Assembly (NCBI GenBank): GCA_002839125.1
Contig: PGXI01000013.1
Location: 1-18,986, forward strand
DNA from: Tenericutes bacterium HGW-Tenericutes-5
GTDB taxonomy: Bacteria; Bacillota_I; Bacilli_A; Izemoplasmatales; Hujiaoplasmataceae
Direction of reading: 5' to 3'
DNA length: 18,986 nt
The notes beneath the pieces were generated by a model. That model was not told where the DNA came from, did no database searches, and was given only the letters and a program-made list of their open reading frames with translations. Shown in pieces: positions 1 to 7,505 of the stretch. The stretch's first letter is position 1. Every line of letters starts with the position of its first letter. A program made the translations under genes and the position numbers.

Positions 1-371
1 GAATTTATTATTTGTCCAAGTTCATCTTCGCGTGAGTATAGTGTATTGTTAATTTTGGCGGTTAAATTTCCTTTTGAAATTTCATCAATATTTTCTATCA
101 TTTTCTGCAAGGGCAATTGCAGTATTTGGGTTAATATATAATAGGTGCTAAATAGTATTACTATGGCAAGCGGTATGCTCCAGTATAGATGTTGCAAGCC
201 TGAGTGCCCAACAAAAAAAGCCAAGGCTGCAATTAAATCGGCACAAACTAAGAACAATACCCCTACAGTGAAAATTATCGACTTTTTAAAAATTACCCGA
301 AGTAAACCAAAAGCTATTGCACCGGCTCCAAAAATAGCAGGTATTCCAATTTGTAAAACATTGTCTTCCAT
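1..371 (-). CDS. HAMP-domain membrane protein, N-terminal fragment (sensor kinase or chemoreceptor type)
   Basis: I translated this reading frame by hand. It starts at ATG 371-369 and stays open to the left window edge, giving 123 residues with no stop. Three hydrophobic segments are visible at about residues 7-27, 32-53 and 65-84. They are followed by a stretch with the look of a HAMP linker: a proline at residue 87, an amphipathic helix with the motif IDEISKGNLTAKI, and the DELGQI start of the second helix near residues 116-121. HAMP domains pass signals from a membrane sensor to a cytoplasmic kinase, cyclase or chemotaxis domain, but that output domain lies outside the window. The N-terminus has little room for an extracellular sensor domain, so sensing may occur within the membrane bundle. 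No Shine-Dalgarno site precedes the ATG. The HAMP call is fairly firm; the protein class is open. Confidence 0.72.
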   Translation of the reverse strand, partial: MEDNVLQIGIPAIFGAGAIAFGLLRVIFKKSIIFTVGVLFLVCADLIAALAFFVGHSGLQHLYWSIPLAIVILFSTYYILTQILQLPLQKMIENIDEISKGNLTAKINNTLYSREDELGQIIN

Positions 372-481
372 AATAGATGTAATTATTTGATTATATTTTG
401 GTTATAAAAATTATCATTAAATATAGATATTATTGTTTAATTTCTATTAATGAATTTAAAAATGAATCAAATTTGTGCTTT

Positions 482-1963
482 TTAATTTACCGTAAGCGCT
501 GTTCCATATGCCACAAGAAATTGGGGGTGAATTTTGTTGGGAAGTTTAATTAACTCAAACCCTTTTTCAATAAATATTTGATTCAGTGTCCTATGGTTTG
601 CAATTCCACCTGTTAATAATAATAATCCACTTTGTTTCTCATTATTGGGCAATAATCGAATAGCCTGCTCTGCAATATATTCATACACACCTCGCAATAT
701 CTCTTTTCTTCTTCCGGTGTTCGATTGAACCAAGGCAGAAACAACGTTTGTAACAGCAAAAATGCCGCATGTAGTGTTTACCAATTCCGATTTTGCAGCG
801 TCAAAGGCCATATCATCAAGGTCAGTAAATCTAATTTCAGGATTGGTTTGTTGCCAGCGCTCCAAAATTTGTTTTAACACCATTCCGGTGCCCGCTCCAC
901 AACTTTTATTGGTATTTACCCAAGGTTCATCGGCAGGGTTATTAAATTTAAGCACTTTTACATCTTGAGTTCCAATATCAATAACTGTAAAACCGACATA
1001 TTGCAAGCAAATGCTGCGCACAGCTTGTATTAATGCACTAATTTCAGTGGTTTGCACCGTCACATTATCCTTAAATTGAGGGTTATCGCCCCCAACACCT
1101 GCTACCGCAAAATGAATGTTCCTATTGTTGCCCAGTTTTAGTTTAATTTCTTCCAACAAATGAGGATAGTCAATACCCGAATTAAACATCTCATATTTAA
1201 TGAGTTGATTATCATTATCAATGACTGCATATTTGCTAAACCCACTTCCAAAGTCAACTCCTACGCGCCAATCATTAACTTTTCTGGTTATCAGCGAAAT
1301 TTTATCCGGATCAATAATATTTAAAACCTTATTTTCAGTCCTTAAGGAATTTAAAAATGTTCCAAGTCTAATACCGGCAGGTCCAGGAGGCATCCCTAAA
1401 ATACAATCGCCACTTATAGATACCGATTTTAACCCGGCATGTGTGGCGGCCTTTTCAACTTCATCCAGTCTTACTGCAAGCATTTGGCAGTGTTCATGAG
1501 TAAAAATCACCATCCCTTTAGCCCCGTTTGAATGTGCGTCATTCATAAAGGTTTCGGTTTTTTTTGCCATATCTAACCCGCGCATTGGAGAATGTATGAG
1601 GTTGTACGCCAAGTTCTCGAATAATTCATTCTCACTGCAGTTATGTATCTTATCCATGGCAATAAAACTCAACTTATCGCTTAAATAATTAACGCCTTCA
1701 AATGTGGTATAGCAGTTTGCTTCAGTTATTTTTCTCCATAAGTCACTTCTTCCATAAGGTATTAAACTAAAAAATGAGATGCGTGTACCCGGTTTATGCT
1801 CTTTTGATAATTCTTGAATGAAATCCTCTTTTAGCTGTTTGCAAATTGAATACCCCATTGGGTCGCCCCAAAAGGCTGAGAATAACATGTGCCAGTGCAA
1901 AGGTTCCAATCCTAGGTTAACGTGCGGATTTTCTTTTCTTAATCGTGCAAGTTCATTAGGTGT
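482..1963 (-). CDS. 2-hydroxyacyl-CoA dehydratase (HgdB-like)/activase (HgdC/BadF-like) fusion, 5' end lost at the seam
   Basis: The frame is open from the seam (about 1963) to TAA at 484-482. The nearest start, TTG at 1909, is unlikely to be real, because sensible protein sequence continues upstream to about 1963. Numbering from that TTG, residues 1-188 resemble the C-terminal end of an HgdB/BcrC-type dehydratase subunit, with HEHC (Cys141), GDC (Cys169) and a closing RLGTFL. Residues 215-475 are an ASKHA-fold activase: phosphate loop GVDFGSGFSK (217-226), DIGTQD (311-316), Cys337 in KSCGAGTG, Cys381 in TTCGIFA, and TGGIANHR (433-440). The two cysteines match those that hold the [4Fe-4S] cluster at the activase dimer interface. 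In the known family the activase uses ATP to drive one electron into the dehydratase, which removes water from 2-hydroxyacyl-CoA or reduces an aromatic ring. The substrate here cannot be told. Dehydratase placed before activase in one chain is notable. Confidence 0.82.
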   Translation of the reverse strand, partial: TPNELARLRKENPHVNLGLEPLHWHMLFSAFWGDPMGYSICKQLKEDFIQELSKEHKPGTRISFFSLIPYGRSDLWRKITEANCYTTFEGVNYLSDKLSFIAMDKIHNCSENELFENLAYNLIHSPMRGLDMAKKTETFMNDAHSNGAKGMVIFTHEHCQMLAVRLDEVEKAATHAGLKSVSISGDCILGMPPGPAGIRLGTFLNSLRTENKVLNIIDPDKISLITRKVNDWRVGVDFGSGFSKYAVIDNDNQLIKYEMFNSGIDYPHLLEEIKLKLGNNRNIHFAVAGVGGDNPQFKDNVTVQTTEISALIQAVRSICLQYVGFTVIDIGTQDVKVLKFNNPADEPWVNTNKSCGAGTGMVLKQILERWQQTNPEIRFTDLDDMAFDAAKSELVNTTCGIFAVTNVVSALVQSNTGRRKEILRGVYEYIAEQAIRLLPNNEKQSGLLLLTGGIANHRTLNQIFIEKGFELIKLPNKIHPQFLVAYGTALTVN

Positions 1964-1970
1964 AGCAAAC
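1955..1970. other. Chimeric junction between two unrelated sequences
   Basis: The minus-strand dehydratase/activase frame reads sensibly up to about 1963 and meets a stop at 1972-1970. The plus-strand urocanase reads sensibly only from Ala-Asn-Tyr-Gly at 1965 onward. Two conserved proteins on opposite strands are therefore both cut within a few bases of each other. Base composition and ribosome-site style also change here. No insertion-sequence end, direct repeat, tRNA or attachment-like site is visible. An assembly or amplification chimera is the simplest explanation; a genuine recombination breakpoint cannot be ruled out from sequence alone. Confidence 0.75.
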
Positions 1971-3392
1971 TACGGTCAAATGACAGCTGGAGGTTGGATG
2001 TACATCGGTCCTCAAGGCATTGTTCATGGAACATACTCTACGCTTTTAAACGCTGGGAGGATGAAACTTAACATTCCGGAACAAGAAAACCTTAGTGGTA
2101 GATTATTTGTTTCTAGTGGATTAGGTGGCATGAGTGGCGCTCAAGGAAAAGCTGCTTATATCGCTGGTGCGGTAGGAATAATCGCAGAAGTTGATCTTTC
2201 GAGGATTGAAACCAGACATTCACAAGGATGGGTAGATGATGTAAGTGATAACCTTGAAAAAGTATTCGTTTTGGCCAAAAAGTATCTTTCACTAAAACAA
2301 CCAAGAGCGATTGCTTACCACGGAAATATCGTTGATTTACTAGAGTACGCTGTTAAAGAAAATATTCATATTGATTTATTAAGTGATCAAACTAGTTGCC
2401 ATGCTGTTTATGATGGAGGATATTGTCCAGTAGGAATTTCTTTTGAAGAAAGAACTAATATTTTAAATCATGATAAAGAGAAGTTTATAAAACTTGTAGA
2501 TATGACTTTAAAAAGACATTTTGAAGTAATTAAGAAGATTACTAAGAAAGGCACATACTTCTTTGATTACGGTAATTCTTTTATGAAAGCTATCAGTGAT
2601 AGTGGTATAAAAGAAATATGTAAGAATGGTGTCAATGATTTAGATGGATTTATTTGGCCTTCCTATGTTGAAGATATCATGGGTCCAGTACTATTTGACT
2701 ATGGTTATGGACCGTTTAGATGGGTTTGCTTAAGCAGAAAAGAAGAAGACCTAGAAAAAACTGATAAAGCCGCAATGGAATGCATTGATAAAAATAGAAG
2801 ATTCCAAGACTTTGATAATTACAATTGGATTAAAGATGCTAAGAAAAATAAATTAGTAGTTGGTACAAAGGCAAGAATTCTTTATCAAGATGCTTATGGC
2901 AGGTTAAAAATTGCCTTAAAGTTTAATGAAATGGTAAGAAACAAAGAAGTAGGACCAATCATGCTTGGTAGAGATCATCATGATACCGGCGGAACTGACT
3001 CACCATTTAGAGAAACTTCAAATATTAAAGACGGTTCAAATATCATGGCTGATATGGCTACTCATGTAGCTTTAGGTAATAGTGCTAGAGGTATGTCTTT
3101 GGTAACACTTCACAATGGTGGTGGAGTTGGGATTGGTAAAGTTATTAACGGTGGTTATGGAATGGTTTTAGACGGTTCGAAAAGAGTTGATGAAATTTTA
3201 AAAACTGCTATGTTATTTGATGTTATGGCAGGAGTTTCAAGACGCGCGTGGGCTCGTCAGGAAAACTCAATCTCAACTGTTGAAGAATATAATCAACTTG
3301 ATAATAATTCGCATGTTACATTACCGGTACTTACTGACAATGTAAAAATTGAGAATCTAGTTAAAAAACACTATGTTAAGGGAGGCAAATAA
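1965..3392 (+). CDS. hutU: Urocanate hydratase, N-terminus missing (long-form HutU)
   Basis: Urocanase (EC 4.2.1.49) is the second step of histidine breakdown. It adds water to urocanate to give 4-imidazolone-5-propionate, using tightly bound NAD+ as an electrophile, and acts in the cytoplasm. The visible 475 residues begin with ANYGQMTAGGWMYIGPQG and include the NAD-binding GLGGMSGAQ (visible residues 52-60), the DQTSCHAVYDGGYCP block, RDHHDTGGTDSPFRE and HNGGGVGIGK. The sequence matches the longer urocanase subtype of about 670 residues, so roughly 150-200 N-terminal residues are lost at the seam. The open frame upstream (from 1818) belongs to the foreign left piece and is not part of HutU. 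The short-form enzyme has a conserved cysteine in RDHLDCG; here that position is Thr, which I believe is usual for the long form. The stop overlaps the ftcD start by one base (TAATG), so the two are translationally coupled. The operon promoter and any hutH lie beyond the seam. Confidence 0.92.
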   Translation, partial: ANYGQMTAGGWMYIGPQGIVHGTYSTLLNAGRMKLNIPEQENLSGRLFVSSGLGGMSGAQGKAAYIAGAVGIIAEVDLSRIETRHSQGWVDDVSDNLEKVFVLAKKYLSLKQPRAIAYHGNIVDLLEYAVKENIHIDLLSDQTSCHAVYDGGYCPVGISFEERTNILNHDKEKFIKLVDMTLKRHFEVIKKITKKGTYFFDYGNSFMKAISDSGIKEICKNGVNDLDGFIWPSYVEDIMGPVLFDYGYGPFRWVCLSRKEEDLEKTDKAAMECIDKNRRFQDFDNYNWIKDAKKNKLVVGTKARILYQDAYGRLKIALKFNEMVRNKEVGPIMLGRDHHDTGGTDSPFRETSNIKDGSNIMADMATHVALGNSARGMSLVTLHNGGGVGIGKVINGGYGMVLDGSKRVDEILKTAMLFDVMAGVSRRAWARQENSISTVEEYNQLDNNSHVTLPVLTDNVKIENLVKKHYVKGGK

Positions 3393-4354
3393 TGGCTAAA
3401 ATAGTAGAGTGCGTACCTAATTTTTCAGAAGGTAGAGATAAGGCTAAGATTGAAAGAATTGTTTCTGTTTTCAAAAATTTAGATAATGTTAAAATGATAA
3501 ATTATGAGGCAGATGCAGATTATAACCGTACTGTCGTAACTTTAATTGGTGAACCTTATTCGGTAATTGAAGCTATTATGAATATGGTAGAAGTTTGTTT
3601 AAAAGAAATTGACTTGAATAAACATACTGGTGAACATGCAAGAATGGGCGCAATTGATGTTATACCTTTCATCCCAATATCAGAAGTTACTATGAAAGAG
3701 TGTGTTGAATACGCAAACATTACTGCAGAGAGAATATCTAGTAAATATGATATTCCTTGTTTTACCTACGCAGAAGCAGCGAAAGAAGAAAAAAGAGTTT
3801 TATTACCGAATATTCGCAAAGGCGAATTTGAAGGCATGAAAGAAAAGATAAAATTACCGGAATGGCATCCCGATTATGGTAAGCCTGAGATCCATCCAAC
3901 TTTCGGTGTTATCGGTGTTGGTGCTAGAGACTTTTTAATTGCATATAACATCGATATTTTAACCACTGATGAGAAGAAAACAGGTAATTTTGCTAAGGCG
4001 ATTAGAGCTTCAAGCGGTGGCTTCCAATATGTCCAAGCTGGTCCAGTTTACTTAGAGAATAAAGGCCACACTCAGGTCACAATGAACATTTTAAATTTTA
4101 AGAAAAATCCTATCTATAGAATTTTTGAGACCGTTAAGATGGAAGCTAAGAGATATTCTATGGAAGTGCCTAGCGCTGAAATCGTTGGCTTGATTCCAAA
4201 GGAGGCTTTAGTTAAGTCTTTGAAGTATTATTGTGACGTTTTTAACGAAGAATTGAGTGATGATATCAGCTTAGATGATGTTGTCAAACTAAGCCAAAAA
4301 TATTTAAAACTAAGAGACTTTACAAAAGACAAAATTATTGAATATTTTTTATAA
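3392..4354 (+). CDS. ftcD: Glutamate formimidoyltransferase
   Basis: This enzyme (EC 2.1.2.5) moves the formimino group from N-formimino-L-glutamate to tetrahydrofolate, releasing glutamate; it is the last histidine-specific step in this route. The 320-residue protein is the transferase only, without the cyclodeaminase domain found in the bifunctional animal enzyme. The N-terminus VECVPNFSEGRD is the family hallmark. HTGEHARMGAIDVIPF contains His82, matching the catalytic histidine of the characterised mammalian transferase. The segment IHPTFGVIGVGARDFLIAYN (174-193) begins the C-terminal subdomain. The start ATG overlaps the hutU stop, with GGAGG at 3381-3385. It lies between hutU and hutI, so gene order does not follow reaction order. 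No hutG-type hydrolase is present, so formiminoglutamate is likely handled only by this folate route. Confidence 0.96.
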   Translation: MAKIVECVPNFSEGRDKAKIERIVSVFKNLDNVKMINYEADADYNRTVVTLIGEPYSVIEAIMNMVEVCLKEIDLNKHTGEHARMGAIDVIPFIPISEVTMKECVEYANITAERISSKYDIPCFTYAEAAKEEKRVLLPNIRKGEFEGMKEKIKLPEWHPDYGKPEIHPTFGVIGVGARDFLIAYNIDILTTDEKKTGNFAKAIRASSGGFQYVQAGPVYLENKGHTQVTMNILNFKKNPIYRIFETVKMEAKRYSMEVPSAEIVGLIPKEALVKSLKYYCDVFNEELSDDISLDDVVKLSQKYLKLRDFTKDKIIEYFL

Positions 4355-4367
4355 AAGGGAAGATTAT

Positions 4368-5621
4368 ATGAGTCAACTATTAATCTATAATATCAAAACT
4401 CTATATTCAAACAATAACTTAGCACCTGTTAAGGGAAAACTTATGCAAGACATAAGTTCTATTGATAATGCTTATATTTTTATCGAAGACAAAATTATAA
4501 AGAACATCGGTTCTGGAGACTATAAACATTTGATAACTAAGGACACAGAAGTTTTTGATGCTTTAAACTCAATAGCTATTCCCGGTCTAGTCGATAGTCA
4601 TACCCATTTAGTTTTTGGTGGATCCAGAGAGCATGAATTTTCTAAGAAGATTGCTGGTGTGGATTACCTCGATATTTTAAAAAGCGGTGGCGGTATTTTA
4701 AGTACAGTTCAACAGACGAAAGAAGCTAGTTTTGAAGAGCTTTATAATCAAGCTAAGAAGTCTTTAGACATAATGCTAAGTTTCGGTGTGACAACCTTAG
4801 AAGCAAAGTCTGGATACGGTTTAGAACTTGAAACTGAAATCAAATCTCTAAGAGTCTTAAAGAAACTCAAAGAAAACCATCCAATCGATGTTCATATCAC
4901 TTATTTAGGAGCACATGCGTTACCTAGTGAATATAAAACAAGAAGAGAAGAGTTTATCGAGACCATTATTAATGATTTAGAAGTTATTAAGAATGAAGAT
5001 CTAGCTGAGTACGCTGATGTCTTTTGTGAGACCGGTGTCTTTACTGCAACTGAAACCAAAAGAATCTTATCAAAGGCAAAAGCTCTTGGGTTTAAACTCA
5101 GGGTTCATACAGATGAAATAGATTCTATTGGCGGTACTGAAGTAGCCTTAGATTTAGAAGCTAAAACAGTTGATCATCTCATGGCAATAACGGATGAAGA
5201 CATTAAAAAAATCGCTAAAACAAATACTATTGCGAATCTTTTACCATCGACATCATTCTTCTTAAATAAGGAGTTCGCTCCAGCTAGAAAGCTGATTGAT
5301 GCAGGTGCCGCAGTCAGTGTTTCAAGCGATTATAATCCAGGTAGTACTCCATCAGAAAACTATCAATTAACGCTTCAAATATCTGGTAATAAATTAAGAA
5401 TGTTACCACAAGAAGTCTTAACAGCGGCTACAATAAATCCTGCTTTTAGTTTAGATTTAGAAAATCAGGTTGGTAGTTTACAAGTTGGCAAACAAGCTGA
5501 TATACTATTATTGGATTGTAAAAACTTGGACTATTTCATATACCATTATGGAATTAATCATACAAAATTTGTGTTTAAAAATGGAAAACTTGTATTTAAA
5601 CAACAACAAGAGCTAATATAA
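4368..5621 (+). CDS. hutI: Imidazolonepropionase
   Basis: HutI (EC 3.5.2.7) opens the ring of 4-imidazolone-5-propionate to give N-formimino-L-glutamate, the substrate of FtcD next door. It is a metal-dependent amidohydrolase with a TIM-barrel fold. The usual metal-ligand and active-site blocks are visible: HTH within DSHTHLVFGG (His78, His80), GAHALP (His183), HTDEID (His247) and SSDYNPG (Asp321). At 417 residues it has the normal family length. I chose ATG 4368 over an upstream ATG at 4338, because AAGGGA at 4355-4360 sits at the right distance and the upstream start would lie inside ftcD. The gap to ftcD is 13 bases and to fchA also 13, which supports a single transcript. Confidence 0.96.
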   Translation: MSQLLIYNIKTLYSNNNLAPVKGKLMQDISSIDNAYIFIEDKIIKNIGSGDYKHLITKDTEVFDALNSIAIPGLVDSHTHLVFGGSREHEFSKKIAGVDYLDILKSGGGILSTVQQTKEASFEELYNQAKKSLDIMLSFGVTTLEAKSGYGLELETEIKSLRVLKKLKENHPIDVHITYLGAHALPSEYKTRREEFIETIINDLEVIKNEDLAEYADVFCETGVFTATETKRILSKAKALGFKLRVHTDEIDSIGGTEVALDLEAKTVDHLMAITDEDIKKIAKTNTIANLLPSTSFFLNKEFAPARKLIDAGAAVSVSSDYNPGSTPSENYQLTLQISGNKLRMLPQEVLTAATINPAFSLDLENQVGSLQVGKQADILLLDCKNLDYFIYHYGINHTKFVFKNGKLVFKQQQELI

Positions 5622-5634
5622 AGGAGTGCAAAAA

Positions 5635-6276
5635 ATGAAATTAGTAGAGATGAAAGTAAATGCGTTTTTAGATGAACTTGCTTCAAAGTCACCAGCCCCA
5701 GGAGGCGGAAGCGTTAGTGCTTTAGCTGGAGCTAATGGTTGCAGCTTGATTCTGATGGTTGCTAATCTTTCTGTCGGTAAAAAGAAATTTAAAGCTTTAA
5801 GTGAAGACATCCAAAATGATTACATGAATAATTTAGAAATTTTTAAGTCTGCCAAGGAAGAGTTCACTGATCTTATTGATAAGGATACAGAAGCTTTTAA
5901 TGCACTTATGGATGCTTTTCAATTACCTAAAGAATCACCCGAAGAAATTCTTACTCGTCAAAACGAAATTGATAAAGCTACTCTTGGTTGTATAAAAGTA
6001 CCTTTAAAAGTTTCCGCTTTAGGTCTTAAATGTTTAAGAACAGTGGAATCATTAATTGTTAATTCAAACAAGAATACAATATCTGATCAAGGTGTTAGTG
6101 TTTTAATGTTTTACTCAGCTACCCTAGGTGCAGCAATGAATGTTTTAATAAATTTGCCAGGTTTAACTGACGAAAGTTTACAAAAAGAGTTTAAAAAGAC
6201 AATTGATGATATAATAAAAGAGACAGAAGTTTTAAAAGAAAAATTATTAGAAGAAGTAATGTATTTGTTAAAGTAG
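5635..6276 (+). CDS. fchA: Formiminotetrahydrofolate cyclodeaminase / methenyl-THF cyclohydrolase family
   Basis: This protein takes 5-formimino-tetrahydrofolate made by FtcD, releases ammonia and forms 5,10-methenyl-THF (EC 4.3.1.4), so the histidine carbon enters the one-carbon pool. The 213-residue, mainly helical protein carries the family's N-terminal PAPGGGS loop (residues 20-26), followed by a hydrophobic helix with SALAGANG. It corresponds to the separate C-terminal domain of the bifunctional animal FTCD. A GTG at 5626 would extend the frame by three codons, but ATG 5635 with AAGGAG at 5621-5626 is far better placed. Some family members are annotated as methenyl-THF cyclohydrolase; next to ftcD and hutI, the cyclodeaminase role is the better reading. 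The gene ends in TAG, and the next gene follows after 19 bases. Confidence 0.92.
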   Translation: MKLVEMKVNAFLDELASKSPAPGGGSVSALAGANGCSLILMVANLSVGKKKFKALSEDIQNDYMNNLEIFKSAKEEFTDLIDKDTEAFNALMDAFQLPKESPEEILTRQNEIDKATLGCIKVPLKVSALGLKCLRTVESLIVNSNKNTISDQGVSVLMFYSATLGAAMNVLINLPGLTDESLQKEFKKTIDDIIKETEVLKEKLLEEVMYLLK

Positions 6277-6295
6277 TTTATATAAGGAGGGTTTT

Positions 6296-6940
6296 ATGAA
6301 AATATTTGCGGATACAGCGATTATTAAAGAAATTGAAGAGGTATCAAAATGGGGGATTATATCGGGCGTAACAACTAATCCTTCACTAATAGCAAAATCA
6401 GGAATATCACTCGAAGAAGCAATCAAAAAAATTGTAGGTCTAGTTGATGGACCAATCAGTGCTGAAGTAGCCGAAGCTGATGCAGAATCAATGGTTGAAG
6501 AAGCAAAGATTTATGCAGCTATGCACAAAAACATCGTAGTAAAAATACCAATGACAATCGAAGGTGTAAAAGCAGTAAAAATCTTAAGTTCTATGGGAAT
6601 AAAAACCAACGTAACCCTAGTGTTTTCGGTTTCTCAAGCTCTTATGGCTGCTAGTGCAGGCGCAACTTATGTGTCACCTTTCTTAGGTAGACTTGACGAC
6701 TTATTAAAGCAAGATGATGCTGGATTCAACCTTTTGAAAGACATTAAAGAAATGTTTAGAACATATAACTTTAAGACACAAATTATTGCGGCTTCAATAA
6801 GACATCTTAACCATGTAAATCAAAGTATAAAGTCTGGTGCTGATATAGCCACTATTCCTTACAATGTATTAAAAGAAATGGTTAAACATGAGTTAACAGA
6901 TAAAGGCTTGCAAATCTTTAGAGAGGCGGCCAAAAAATAA
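6296..6940 (+). CDS. fsa: Transaldolase / fructose-6-phosphate aldolase, small TalC/FSA type
   Basis: The 214-residue class I aldolase has the length and motifs of the compact transaldolase subfamily: FADTA with Asp6 at the end of the first strand, SGVTTNPSLIAKSG (23-36), and VVKIPMT, where Lys83 should form the Schiff base. SPFLGRLDD follows, and the chain ends in a helical tail. The family moves dihydroxyacetone units between sugar phosphates or splits fructose 6-phosphate; sequence alone does not separate these activities. A strong AAGGAGG at 6284-6290 lies five bases from the ATG, only 19 bases after fchA, so it is probably co-transcribed with the hut genes. The metabolic link to histidine breakdown is not obvious. 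It may simply share the promoter, or supply pentose phosphate metabolism during growth on amino acids. Confidence 0.92.
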   Translation: MKIFADTAIIKEIEEVSKWGIISGVTTNPSLIAKSGISLEEAIKKIVGLVDGPISAEVAEADAESMVEEAKIYAAMHKNIVVKIPMTIEGVKAVKILSSMGIKTNVTLVFSVSQALMAASAGATYVSPFLGRLDDLLKQDDAGFNLLKDIKEMFRTYNFKTQIIAASIRHLNHVNQSIKSGADIATIPYNVLKEMVKHELTDKGLQIFREAAKK

Positions 6941-6944
6941 AATT

Positions 6945-7391
6945 ATGATGAATGATGAGATTCGTAGTTTAGCTACTCAAGCATTTAATCAAACTTGGGA
7001 TTACATTGAAAAGGAAAATCGTACTGTTGAAGAAACTCTAAAGATGATTGATTTGACTTTTAAATCGAAATACTATTGGTCACTTGTTGGTAATCATGTT
7101 CACTTCATAAGAAGTAACTGGCAAGTTTCAAGAGTATTCGCTGAAGCAAATCTTTTAGAAGCATGCTTGTATTATGCAAAAAGAGTTCTAGACGACACTA
7201 TTAAACTCAATCTTCAAGACTTTGATTTATTCTTTGCCTATGAAGCTAACGTAAGAGCATATCATTTACTCAAGGACGTTACTCACAGAGATTTAATGTT
7301 AAAAAAAGCCAAAGCAGCTATTGCAAACATCGAAAAAGATACAGATAAGAAGTATTGCATGCTTGAATTAGAAAAAATCTTAAAATTATAA
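6945..7391 (+). CDS. Unknown small helical protein at the end of the hut operon
   Basis: I do not recognise this 148-residue protein. It has no signal peptide or membrane segment and looks almost wholly alpha-helical. Its centre carries a repeat-like pattern (NLLEACLYYAKRVL at about 69-82, DLFFAYEANVRAYHLL at about 92-107, then LKKAKAAI) that recalls tetratricopeptide-type helix pairs. Tryptophan, tyrosine and histidine cluster in residues 43-60 (YYWSLVGNHVHFIRSNW). It starts four bases after the transaldolase stop and has only a weak ribosome site (AGAGAGG at 6920-6926, about 18 bases away), so translational coupling is likely. It is the last gene before the terminator at 7401. Small TPR-like proteins often act in protein-protein contact, but no partner can be named. 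Confidence 0.75.
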   Translation: MMNDEIRSLATQAFNQTWDYIEKENRTVEETLKMIDLTFKSKYYWSLVGNHVHFIRSNWQVSRVFAEANLLEACLYYAKRVLDDTIKLNLQDFDLFFAYEANVRAYHLLKDVTHRDLMLKKAKAAIANIEKDTDKKYCMLELEKILKL

Positions 7392-7400
7392 CATAATATG

Positions 7401-7428
7401 GTCAGCCTATTAAGAGGCTGACTTTTTT
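7401..7428 (+). terminator. Rho-independent terminator of the hut operon
   Basis: GTCAGCCT (7401-7408) pairs perfectly with AGGCTGAC (7415-7422) around a six-base loop and is followed at once by six T. It lies nine bases after the stop of the last operon gene. More T-rich sequence continues to about 7436. Confidence 0.93.
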
Positions 7429-7457
7429 GTTTTTTGTGTGATGTCGATGCAAAAAAA

Positions 7458-7486
7458 TTGACAACTGACACATTGTCATATACAAT
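7458..7486 (+). promoter_or_regulatory. Sigma-A type promoter of tetR-ABC operon
   Basis: A perfect -35 TTGACA (7458-7463) and a near-perfect -10 TACAAT (7481-7486) are separated by exactly 17 bases, with an A-run just upstream that could act as an UP element. Predicted transcription starts near 7493, only about 13 bases before the tetR ATG, so the leader is very short. Confidence 0.88.
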
Positions 7487-7488
7487 GT
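7466..7488. promoter_or_regulatory. Operator-like overlapping palindromes in the tetR promoter
   Basis: Two inverted repeats overlap inside the promoter. TGACA-CAT-TGTCA (7466-7478) fills the spacer. ACATTGT-CATAT-ACAATGT (7470-7476 and 7482-7488) covers the -10 box. Palindromes of this size between -35 and -10 are typical binding sites of TetR-family dimers, so the adjacent regulator probably represses its own operon. Which of the two repeats is the real site cannot be decided by eye. Confidence 0.6.
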
Positions 7489-7505
7489 TAACGAGGTGAA
7501 TATTT

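Noticed and set aside
145..390. 81-residue plus-strand open frame
   Set aside because: It is antisense to the HAMP membrane protein, which has recognisable helices and linker, and its own product has no features.
482..1909. TTG at 1909 as the true start of the dehydratase/activase
   Set aside because: Sensible protein sequence continues upstream to the seam, no ribosome site precedes the TTG, and the dehydratase domain would be cut.
1818..1964. N-terminal 49 residues of the apparent hutU open frame
   Set aside because: They resemble no urocanase and lie antisense to a conserved dehydratase frame. They belong to the foreign left piece and are in frame by chance.
5626..5634. GTG start for fchA
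   Set aside because: It lies on the ribosome site AAGGAG itself; ATG 5635 has correct spacing.
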